The notes beneath the pieces were generated by a model. The model made no database searches. It was not told the origin of the DNA and was given only the letters and a program-made list of their open reading frames with translations. The translations under genes were made by a program, and so were the position numbers. Below, piece by piece: positions 1-5,658 of a stretch of 9,077 nucleotides of DNA (position 1 is the stretch's first letter; each line of letters starts with the position of its first letter). Origin of the DNA: CAZNTZ01 sp964576135 (GTDB taxonomy: Bacteria; Pseudomonadota; Alphaproteobacteria; Rs-D84); assembly GCA_964576135.1 (NCBI GenBank), contig CAZNTZ010000026.1, positions 1 through 9,077 of the forward strand, in the 5' to 3' direction.

Positions 1-807
1 CCAATAGTTTACCCATGGATTTCCAACAATTGGTTCTGATTGTGCGATTTCATTCGCATGATGAACGCGTGATAAATCTTCGCCGCCAGTGTGAATATCA
101 AAATGATTTCCCAATAATTTCATACTCATCGCACTGCATTCTGCATGCCAACCTGGAAAGCCGACACCCCAAGGGCTATCCCATTCCATTTGACGCTTTT
201 CATTTTTAGGTGAAAATTTCCACAACGCAAAATCGTTTGGATTTTTTTTACCATCATTTAATTCTACACGTGCCCCAGCACGATTTCCAGATACACTGCC
301 CCCGGTCAACGCGCCGTATGATGCAAACTTGCTGGTATCATAATAAATACCATCACCTGGAATTTTATATGTATACCCCAAGTCCTCTAACTTTTTCACC
401 AGATCAATTTGCTCTGCAATATAATCAGTGGCCTTGGGCATTACTGTTGGCGGCAAAATATTCAAATCCGAGGTGTCACGTAAAAATTCATCTGTATACA
501 TTTTTGCAATATCCCATACTGATTTATTTTCACGCGTGGCGCCCTTTTCCATTTTATCTTCGCCACTATCGTTTTCATCATTTGTTAAATGTCCAACATC
601 GGTAATATTCATAACATGGCGAATATCATATCCGTTTGCGATGAACATTCTTTTTAAAATATCGTTATGAATCATCGTTCTTAAATTTCCAATATGCGCT
701 TGATGATAAACGGTTGGACCGCAAGAATAAAAACCAACATGCCCGGGGACCAGTGGTTTGAATTCTTCGATTTTACGCGACATGGTATTATATAATTTGA
801 TAGTCAT
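1..807 (-). CDS. cysS: Cysteinyl-tRNA synthetase, 5' part (3' end outside window)
   Basis: Class I aminoacyl-tRNA synthetase that charges tRNA-Cys with cysteine in the cytoplasm. The reverse strand reads open from an ATG at 805-807 to the window edge, giving 269 N-terminal residues of a protein usually near 460. The protein begins MTIKLYNTMSRK, then has YSCGPTVY with C29 and the HIGH-type signature HIGN at 38-41. Further on come GWHAECSAM (C224) and HTGGEDLSRVHHANEIAQSE (H249, E253). C29, C224, H249 and E253 match the four zinc ligands of E. coli CysS, including the 25- and 4-residue spacings. The KMSKS loop and anticodon-binding domain lie beyond the window. An AAAGGG Shine-Dalgarno sits 7 nt before the ATG. 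The gene is divergent from the phage-like module and is essential housekeeping, so it anchors this region as chromosomal. Confidence 0.97.
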   Translation of the reverse strand, partial: MTIKLYNTMSRKIEEFKPLVPGHVGFYSCGPTVYHQAHIGNLRTMIHNDILKRMFIANGYDIRHVMNITDVGHLTNDENDSGEDKMEKGATRENKSVWDIAKMYTDEFLRDTSDLNILPPTVMPKATDYIAEQIDLVKKLEDLGYTYKIPGDGIYYDTSKFASYGALTGGSVSGNRAGARVELNDGKKNPNDFALWKFSPKNEKRQMEWDSPWGVGFPGWHAECSAMSMKLLGNHFDIHTGGEDLSRVHHANEIAQSEPIVGNPWVNYW

Positions 808-931
808 TTTATGACCCTTTGTATAAATAGATTGAACATATATTTGAATTTGATTGGATTATAAAAGATCAGCGCGCCACGGCGCAACACAAAACAAATG
901 AAAAGGAAATTTTGTTTTTCATATCATTTTC

Positions 932-960
932 ATTATAACTTATTAGCCCAATTTTATCAA
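932..960 (-). promoter_or_regulatory. Sigma70-type promoter for cysS
   Basis: Reading the minus strand, a -35 box TTGATA (955-960) is followed by a 17-nt spacer and a perfect TATAAT (932-937). Transcription would start near 925, leaving a leader of about 118 nt before the cysS ATG. The leader contains a small GC-rich inverted motif (GCGCC-AC-GGCGC on the plus strand, around 871-882) whose role is unknown. Confidence 0.7.
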
Positions 961-974
961 TAATTAAAAAATCG

Positions 975-1003
975 TTGATTTTATTGTCAAATTGTGTTAT
1001 AAT
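975..1003 (+). promoter_or_regulatory. Sigma70-type promoter for the phage-like module
   Basis: TTGATT (975-980), a 17-nt spacer and a perfect TATAAT (998-1003) point toward the terminase-like gene. The -35 box is only 14 nt from that of the divergent cysS promoter, so the two are back to back. No operator-like dyad typical of a phage repressor was seen between them, which suggests housekeeping transcription rather than prophage control (inference). Confidence 0.7.
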
Positions 1004-1017
1004 CTGGATACCAAAGA

Positions 1018-1041
1018 CGCGTTTATATCGCGCTTTTTTTT
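1018..1041 (+). terminator. Possible weak attenuator in the module leader
   Basis: Just downstream of the predicted start site, CGCG (1018-1021) and CGCG (1029-1032) can pair around a 7-nt loop, followed by eight T residues (1034-1041). The stem has only four base pairs, so termination would be weak at best. Its position between promoter and first gene would suit attenuation, but it could be chance. Confidence 0.25.
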
Positions 1042-1063
1042 ATAACTTATACGATAAGAAAAA

Positions 1064-1882
1064 ATGAATACCCAGCCATTCTTGCGTGGGTTCAAACATC
1101 TTAAAATTCCGATTATTGATGAATCCGGAACGCCGGCATGGCCGGAATTGTTCCCAATTTCAAAAATAGACGAAATCAGGGATACCGTTGGACCACGCCA
1201 TTTTTCAGCACAAATGTTATTGGAATATATACCAAACGATCAAATTCGTTTGAACCCAGATTCTGTGCATTTTTATAACGATGAATTCAACAAACGTAAT
1301 GCAAAAATCAACGAATATTTAATAACTGGCGTTGCAACATATTGGGACCCCAGCAGCGGTTCTGCTGGCGGCGATGGATCTGTATGCGCTGTCGTTTTTC
1401 GTGATGATAAAACGCGATGCGCATTTGTTCACATTGTTGCATATTTTACAACCCATGAAGATGATGCACACCCAATGGCAACACAATGTCAAATGGTTCT
1501 GGATTTGATGCGTGCGCATAATTTAAAACACATAGCCATAGAGGTCAACGGTATTGGAAACACTTTGCCAGAAATTTTGCGTGATGTTGCAGCGCGCCGC
1601 GGACAACCAATTTTTGTCCAAAAACTCGTGAATCATGAAAATAAAACAAAACGAATTTTGGATGCAATTGAACCGCTACTTGGTACGGGACGATTGTTTA
1701 TGCATACATATGTGCAACAAACAAATCTAATTAGCGAAATGACAGATTGGACACCAAACGGTTCAAATCACGATGACGGTCTGGACGCAATTGCCGGCGC
1801 ACTGCGCCTGAACCCAATTCCAATTCGTCCCATTGGTCAGAAATTCAAAGAACTCAAAGCAAACACTGATTTCAAAATATAA
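1064..1882 (+). CDS. Phage terminase large subunit, nuclease half only (ATPase missing)
   Basis: This 272-aa protein matches the C-terminal half of large terminase subunits, the motor and nuclease that cut and package phage DNA. The N-terminus (residues 8-57) resembles the linker that normally follows the ATPase, with AWPELFP at 25-31 and GPRHFSAQ at 43-50. An RNase H-like nuclease domain follows, with candidate metal ligands D95 (TYWDPSSG), E160 (IAIEVNG) and D237/D238/D241 (HDDGLDAIAG), plus the usual NKTKRI stretch at 193-198. There is no Walker A or B motif. The ATG comes only about 60 nt after a promoter, and cysS diverges beyond that, so the roughly 200-250 residue ATPase is absent rather than frameshifted nearby. 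The Shine-Dalgarno is poor (AAGAAAAA). The nuclease triad is retained and the frame intact. It could be a remnant or a repurposed nuclease. Confidence 0.82.
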   Translation: MNTQPFLRGFKHLKIPIIDESGTPAWPELFPISKIDEIRDTVGPRHFSAQMLLEYIPNDQIRLNPDSVHFYNDEFNKRNAKINEYLITGVATYWDPSSGSAGGDGSVCAVVFRDDKTRCAFVHIVAYFTTHEDDAHPMATQCQMVLDLMRAHNLKHIAIEVNGIGNTLPEILRDVAARRGQPIFVQKLVNHENKTKRILDAIEPLLGTGRLFMHTYVQQTNLISEMTDWTPNGSNHDDGLDAIAGALRLNPIPIRPIGQKFKELKANTDFKI

Positions 1883-1897
1883 AACAAAGGAAAACTT

Positions 1898-3130
1898 ATG
1901 AACAAAAAATTACAACAACTTTACAAGTCGGCGATTGAAGCGCGCGCGCCTTGGCTGGATCGTTGGGACCAAGCACAGCGTTATACAATGCCGTTGGCTG
2001 ACGATGATTCTGCAACTCTGTTTGATGCGACCGCATCAGATGCCGCAGATAATTTGGCTGCATCAATTTATTCTTTGATGACACCACCTGAATCAATGTG
2101 GCTGCATATGGTTCGTGAATCAGAACAATCGCCAGATGCAGATGTCGCAACATTAATGTTACGCGCACATTTGAATGATTCAAACTTTTACACAACTATT
2201 CATCAATGTTATTTGGATTTAATAATTTTGGGAACAACATGTTTATTCATGTCTGAAAACCCAATTGGCGCAGACAGTGCTTTTAATTTTACTGCGATAC
2301 CAATGCGCGACATCGCAATATTTCGTGGCGCAGTATTTCATACAACATCGATGCCTGCATCCGAAGTTATAGAGAAATATCCATCTTGGACACCGCCTGC
2401 AAATTTACGCAACACAATAAAACAAAATCCTGAAACAAAATTAAAATTGATTCAATCAACAACTCCTGGGTCAAATGGCTATGATTTCACATCATGGCTT
2501 GATGTTGGTGGTAATATTGAAAACAACATTGTTTCAACCGGACATTTTGATACAAATCCATATATCATATTTCGATGGTCATTGATCAGCGGTGAAATTT
2601 ATGGACGCGGCCCAGTGCTGCGCGCCCTGCCCGATATAAAAACTGCAAACAAGGTTGTCGAACTCGTTTTAAAAAATGCGACCATTGCCGTCAGCGGTAT
2701 TTGGCAAGCAGATGATGACGGTGTCATAAACCTGGGTAATATAAATTTAACCCCGGGTGCAATTATTCCCAAAGCCTTAGGCAGCACAGGTTTGACACCT
2801 CTTAAAAGCGGCGCAGATTTTGACGTATCTCAGATTATTCTGAATGATTTACGTGAAAGAATTCGACATGCATTACTGGCCGACAGATTAGGTTTGTTAT
2901 CAGAAAAAGAAATGACCGCCACAGAAATTATTGCGCGCAATGCAGATATGATGCGTATTTTGGGTGCAACATACGGACGATTATTACATGAATTTATTCG
3001 CCCGTTGTGTGAACGCGGTCTGCAAATATTATCACGCCGCGGAATCATTGATAAAATCAGTCTTCACAGTGACGCTGAATTAAAATACATTGCGCCAATA
3101 GCACAAATGACAACGGAACAAACATTATGA
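1898..3130 (+). CDS. Podovirus-type portal / head-tail connector, short C-terminus
   Basis: This 410-aa protein is recognisable as the head-to-tail connecting (portal) protein of T7-like podoviruses, the dodecameric ring through which DNA is packaged. Supporting stretches are DSNFYTTIHQCYLDLIILGT near residues 105-124, GEIYGRGPVLRALPDIKTAN near 230-250, LTPGAIIPK, and EKEMTATEIIARN followed by LLHEFIRPLCERGLQILSRRG near 345-385. The family is usually about 500-550 residues; this one stops at IAPIAQMTTEQTL, where relatives continue for 100 or more residues, so the C-terminal barrel/tail segment is missing. A good AAAGG Shine-Dalgarno lies 7 nt before the ATG, and the gene starts 15 nt after the terminase stop. 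Its TGA overlaps the next ATG (ATGA), indicating translational coupling. The family call is firm; whether it still assembles is unknown. Confidence 0.85.
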   Translation: MNKKLQQLYKSAIEARAPWLDRWDQAQRYTMPLADDDSATLFDATASDAADNLAASIYSLMTPPESMWLHMVRESEQSPDADVATLMLRAHLNDSNFYTTIHQCYLDLIILGTTCLFMSENPIGADSAFNFTAIPMRDIAIFRGAVFHTTSMPASEVIEKYPSWTPPANLRNTIKQNPETKLKLIQSTTPGSNGYDFTSWLDVGGNIENNIVSTGHFDTNPYIIFRWSLISGEIYGRGPVLRALPDIKTANKVVELVLKNATIAVSGIWQADDDGVINLGNINLTPGAIIPKALGSTGLTPLKSGADFDVSQIILNDLRERIRHALLADRLGLLSEKEMTATEIIARNADMMRILGATYGRLLHEFIRPLCERGLQILSRRGIIDKISLHSDAELKYIAPIAQMTTEQTL

Positions 3131-3327
3131 AAAACATTCAGAAATTTTATGCGCGTTGTTTCAACACAGATTCTGGGACTTGTGTATTAGAACATTTGCG
3201 AAGCATAACAATTGAACGATTTTTGGGTGCAAATGCAACAGAAGCAGAACTGCGTTTTTTAGAAGCCCAACGTGCCTTGGTTCATCAAATTCTAAATACA
3301 ATTGAACGGGGTAAAAATGAAATATAA
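3127..3327 (+). CDS. Small Bbp19-like phage protein
   Basis: A 66-aa protein with the pattern of the short Bbp19-like family found beside terminase and portal genes in podoviruses: an FYARCFNTDSGTCVLEHL start (residues 7-24), a middle ending in ERF, and a helical ELRFLEAQRALVHQILNTIE end (residues 41-60). No enzymatic motif, signal peptide or membrane segment is visible. It starts inside the stop of the portal gene (ATGA overlap) and its end overlaps the next gene by 11 nt, so all three are probably translated together. The molecular role of this family is not known to me. The assignment is by recognition of the pattern, supported by gene order. Confidence 0.6.
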   Translation: MKNIQKFYARCFNTDSGTCVLEHLRSITIERFLGANATEAELRFLEAQRALVHQILNTIERGKNEI

Positions 3328-3568
3328 TAATAATTCATTATTGGAATTTTTGCGCAATGGTTGGTTTTTAATAATTTTTATTGGTGGCGCTGTTTGGTGG
3401 GCAGCCCAACAAGATTCATCATTATCTGATGTAAAGAAAAACGAAACCCGAATATCATCCCTGGAAATGCGAACATCTGCACTGGAATCTGGTATTGGTC
3501 AATTACAATTGAAAATTGATGGAATCAAAGAAGACCTGACTCTTATCAAAAGCGCTGTAATAAAATAA
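3317..3568 (+). CDS. Small membrane-anchored coiled-coil protein
   Basis: An 83-aa protein with a short N-terminal stretch, one hydrophobic segment (about residues 15-30, GWFLIIFIGGAVWWAA) and a long heptad-like region (about 36-80, with SSLEMRTSALESGIGQLQLK) ending in IKSAVIK. This predicts an inner-membrane anchor with a coiled coil. Small proteins of this shape are common in phage structural or lysis regions, sometimes annotated as holin-like, but I cannot name a family. I chose the ATG at 3317, which has GGGG at 3308-3311 five nt upstream, over an in-frame TTG at 3302 that has no good ribosome site. It overlaps the preceding gene by 11 nt and is the last gene of the module, with its stop directly abutting the terminator. 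Confidence 0.7.
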   Translation: MKYNNNSLLEFLRNGWFLIIFIGGAVWWAAQQDSSLSDVKKNETRISSLEMRTSALESGIGQLQLKIDGIKEDLTLIKSAVIK

Positions 3569-3596
3569 AAAAAATCGCCCAATTGGGCGATTTTTT
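3569..3596. terminator. Bidirectional intrinsic terminator between convergent operons
   Basis: A perfect 28-nt palindrome centred at 3582/3583, with GC core ATCGCCC / GGGCGAT and A/T tracts on both sides so that each strand gives a U-rich tail. The plus-strand stop codon TAA ends at 3568, immediately before it, and the minus-strand lipoprotein stop (3595-3597) overlaps its right edge. It should terminate both operons. Confidence 0.9.
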
Positions 3597-3747
3597 ATTT
3601 GCATCCACCGGTTGCGTTTCCAATCAATTTGGAAATCGAGATATCTTTGTGCAACAAGAAGTCATATTCACAATTGCCAGATTTATATGAACCTGTGCAA
3701 GCTGCTAATGTCAGAACTGCAAACGCCAATAAAATAACTTTTTTCAT
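3595..3747 (-). CDS. Tiny lipoprotein (50 aa), VirB7-like in size
   Basis: Encodes a 50-aa protein with a classic lipoprotein signal: MKK, a hydrophobic stretch, then the lipobox TLAAC with lipidated C17. The mature part is only 34 residues (CTGSYKSGNCEYDF and so on) and contains two more cysteines, C26 and the penultimate C49. A strong AGGAG ribosome site lies 6 nt before the ATG, and a promoter sits just upstream, so it may be transcribed apart from the VirB8-like operon. Small size, lipobox and extra cysteine resemble VirB7 of type IV secretion systems, but entericidin-like or orphan lipoproteins look similar. There is no sequence signature that decides. Its stop codon lies within the shared terminator palindrome. 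Confidence 0.8.
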   Translation of the reverse strand: MKKVILLAFAVLTLAACTGSYKSGNCEYDFLLHKDISISKLIGNATGGCK

Positions 3748-3778
3748 TTATTTCTCCTTTTTTTAATTGGGCAAAATG

Positions 3779-3807
3779 ATTTTATCGCGAACACGTAATT
3801 GATTCAA
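3779..3807 (-). promoter_or_regulatory. Sigma70-type promoter for the 50-aa lipoprotein
   Basis: On the minus strand, TTGAAT (3802-3807), a 17-nt spacer and TAAAAT (3779-3784) precede the gene, with a predicted start near 3772 and a short leader of about 25 nt ending in AGGAG. It lies in the gap after the yraN stop codon, so the lipoprotein has its own transcription start. Confidence 0.55.
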
Positions 3808-3823
3808 CATAAAAGTTTATATA

Positions 3824-4174
3824 TTAAAAGATTGTTTTTGCCCAATAAATCTTGCTTCCACAAACCAATATAACATCAAATCTGGCATCACCATGCCAAT
3901 TATTTCGCGCAATGTATAATTCTGCAGCACGACGTAATCGTATTCTTTGGGATTGATGAATTGATTCAAATCCAGATTCAATTGTTGGTCGTGATTTTAC
4001 TTCTATAAAAACCATCAGATTTTTTCGGCATGCTATTATATCAATTTCTGCCTTGCCAGTGTTTCGACCAGTTACATAACGTGACTTTAAAATTTTAAAC
4101 CCATGAAATCGTAAATACATACGTGCCAGAAATTCCGCCCACAAACCAGAGGAATAAGATGACTTAAAACGCAT
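3824..4174 (-). CDS. yraN: YraN/UPF0102 family nuclease-like protein
   Basis: A 116-aa protein of the YraN (UPF0102) family, which has a restriction-endonuclease-like fold; its cellular role is not settled. Visible signatures are the N-terminal helix GLWAEFLARMYLRFHGFKIL (residues 10-29), KAEIDIIA with D45, and FIEVKSR with E58 and K60. Together these form the D-(E/Q)xK catalytic pattern, followed by the helical RIRLRRAAELYIA and the strand RFDVILV. The usual GEID is AEID here. I start it at the ATG at 4172-4174, which gives the family's normal length and has AAGG nine nt upstream. A longer in-frame extension to 4243 would only read through the end of the upstream gene. It overlaps the 282-aa gene by 11 nt, so it is coupled to the VirB8-like operon, which is an unusual place for yraN. 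Confidence 0.88.
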   Translation of the reverse strand: MRFKSSYSSGLWAEFLARMYLRFHGFKILKSRYVTGRNTGKAEIDIIACRKNLMVFIEVKSRPTIESGFESIHQSQRIRLRRAAELYIARNNWHGDARFDVILVCGSKIYWAKTIF

Positions 4175-5012
4175 ATGGTTTTGCCTTGAAATTTTCACGT
4201 GCGGCACGAATATTTTTTGCGACATCGTTTGAATATGTCCCATTGTCTACTAAATCCAATTTACCATAATAAGCAGTCATCATTGGTTCAAAAGAATTAT
4301 CAGAAGAAATCCATTTATCATTTCCAGAATTAGGTGCACTATATTTATCCAACACACCTTGCCAAAATGCCAGTATTTTTTTATTCCTTTGATCGGTAAA
4401 TTTTTCAGCAGCCCCTTCTACAACATTCACATCATTGTTATATACAACGCGCCATACTTTATTTTCGGTTGCATTGCTCGTAAAATAAATATCAATTGTT
4501 TCACCTGTTTCCTGACGAACAAGGTGTAATTCCGAAGCATAAAGCAATCCACGTTTACGTGCCAAAGTATTTATACATTTTTCTAATGCAGCAGGTGCAT
4601 ATATCTTTTGTTGGCGGCATTCATAATCCAGATTATATTTCCATTCATTAGTCATTGAATAAATAATTGAATTTTTTTTACGCGGAACATACAAAGAACT
4701 TTTGGATTTGAAAAATAAAATTTCAATATCTTCAAAAGACATTCCCAACATAGCACCAGCAATATCAAATCCTTCGACATATACAAAACTTGAACTTGGA
4801 TTTAATGAAACTGTTGCAGGACCAGAAAAATCAATTGTTTGGGAATCCCCGATTGTTGCATCTGGAAAAGCTGCGTTATTTTCATTTGAACCAGAATCCA
4901 GAAAAGTATAATCATCTGCTGGTTGCGCAAAAGCAGAAGTTACGCAAAGTAATGTCAAAATAAGACTGCTTATAACCATTCGTTTTATTAAAAAAATATT
5001 TTTATTTTGCAT
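4164..5012 (-). CDS. Secreted protein of unknown function (282 aa)
   Basis: I do not recognise this family. The protein begins MQNKNIFLIKR, then a hydrophobic stretch ending VTSAFA before Q30, a good Sec signal peptide with cleavage after residue 29, so it is probably periplasmic. An acidic, low-complexity stretch (PADDYTFLDSGSNENN) follows, then GFDIAGAMLGMSFEDIEILF, a middle with ARKRGLLYASELHLVR and GETIDIYFTSNATENKVWRV, and KYSAPNSGNDKW toward the end. The GMS-helix and later KYxxPN elements faintly recall BamE/SmpA-like repeats, but this is weak. The start at 5010-5012 is preferred over an upstream in-frame start at 5141, which would lie inside the VirB8-like gene, and over a downstream ATG at 4979 with no ribosome site. 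It begins 13 nt after the preceding stop and overlaps yraN, so it belongs to the same operon and may be an envelope partner of the VirB8-like pair. Confidence 0.8.
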   Translation of the reverse strand: MQNKNIFLIKRMVISSLILTLLCVTSAFAQPADDYTFLDSGSNENNAAFPDATIGDSQTIDFSGPATVSLNPSSSFVYVEGFDIAGAMLGMSFEDIEILFFKSKSSLYVPRKKNSIIYSMTNEWKYNLDYECRQQKIYAPAALEKCINTLARKRGLLYASELHLVRQETGETIDIYFTSNATENKVWRVVYNNDVNVVEGAAEKFTDQRNKKILAFWQGVLDKYSAPNSGNDKWISSDNSFEPMMTAYYGKLDLVDNGTYSNDVAKNIRAARENFKAKPYAF

Positions 5013-5025
5013 TTTCTGATCTGCC

Positions 5026-5658
5026 TTATTTAACTTCTTCGACACGGAATTTGAAAATACTGCTTGGGTCACCACCAGATTCAAGATATTTTCCAGCGTC
5101 AAAAGGTTTTCCTGCACGTTCTTCACGAATACCTTTTTCAAATCTGATTATCAGATACATAGTGCCAGATTTTACAATTGGCTCTGATTTAAAATCATTT
5201 GGTAAATATGTTTCCAACTGGTAATTCACAACATAATAATTATCCGGCTTTAATATAGGATCAATTACATGAACCCGACGCAGAATTTTTTTATTTGATA
5301 AATCTTCTAATTCTGGGGTTACATCTCTTGCCCAAGTTTTATAAACTTCGGTTTCTGCCATTGCGTGCATAACACTATCGCTTCGTTGACGCAGTGCAAC
5401 ATTTCCAGATTCTGGTACAACATAAAAATATTCATTAACGAATTTCTTGATCAAACGTTCACGTACAAACTTATCTGACAATTCTTCTAATGGAACTGGC
5501 CTTCCAATTCTGCTTGATGATAAATCTGATGGTTGGAAAACAAATGTATTAACACGATTACGCCCCGAAAGATCGAACAAAGCACCAGTAAAATACACTG
5601 CTGTAAATACCAGCAAAATAATCATCAGTCCAGACAAAATAAAAATTAACCGCTTCAT
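5026..5658 (-). CDS. VirB8-like periplasmic bitopic protein (second copy)
   Basis: A 210-aa protein with one N-terminal membrane helix (about residues 4-24) and a large periplasmic part. That part has the layout of VirB8-type NTF2-like domains: a helix with VRERLIKKFVNEYFYVVPES (65-84), VYKTWARDVTPELEDL (105-120), then strands RRVHVIDPIL, NYYVVNYQLETY, SGTMYLIIRFEK (164-175), and a final DPSSIFKFRVEEVK (197-210). VirB8 is a dimeric inner-membrane assembly factor of type IV secretion systems. No exact NPxG signature is present; the GDPSSIFKFRV end is in the corresponding place. The start codon overlaps the stop of the other VirB8-like gene (ATGA), so the two are probably made in equal amounts and may form a heteromer. 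The fold-level call is reasonable, the precise subfamily uncertain. Confidence 0.65.
   Translation of the reverse strand: MKRLIFILSGLMIILLVFTAVYFTGALFDLSGRNRVNTFVFQPSDLSSSRIGRPVPLEELSDKFVRERLIKKFVNEYFYVVPESGNVALRQRSDSVMHAMAETEVYKTWARDVTPELEDLSNKKILRRVHVIDPILKPDNYYVVNYQLETYLPNDFKSEPIVKSGTMYLIIRFEKGIREERAGKPFDAGKYLESGGDPSSIFKFRVEEVK

Noticed and set aside
15..670. Plus-strand open frames of 64-131 codons at the left end
   Set aside because: They lie antisense to cysS, whose translation shows the conserved zinc ligands and HIGN motif, and they have no recognisable protein features.
808..931. T-box or riboswitch in the cysS leader
   Set aside because: The leader has one short GC inverted motif but no T-box sequence or long structured element, and T-boxes are not expected in alphaproteobacteria.
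1896..2195. 99-codon minus-strand frame inside the portal gene
   Set aside because: It is antisense to a convincing portal sequence and has no ribosome site or domain pattern.
4175..4243. N-terminal extension of yraN to a start at 4243
   Set aside because: The extra 23 residues only read the end of the upstream secreted-protein gene in another frame, and the ATG at 4172-4174 gives the family's usual length and has a ribosome site.
5013..5141. 43-residue N-terminal extension of the secreted protein
   Set aside because: It would bury the signal peptide and overlap the VirB8-like gene by more than 100 nt.
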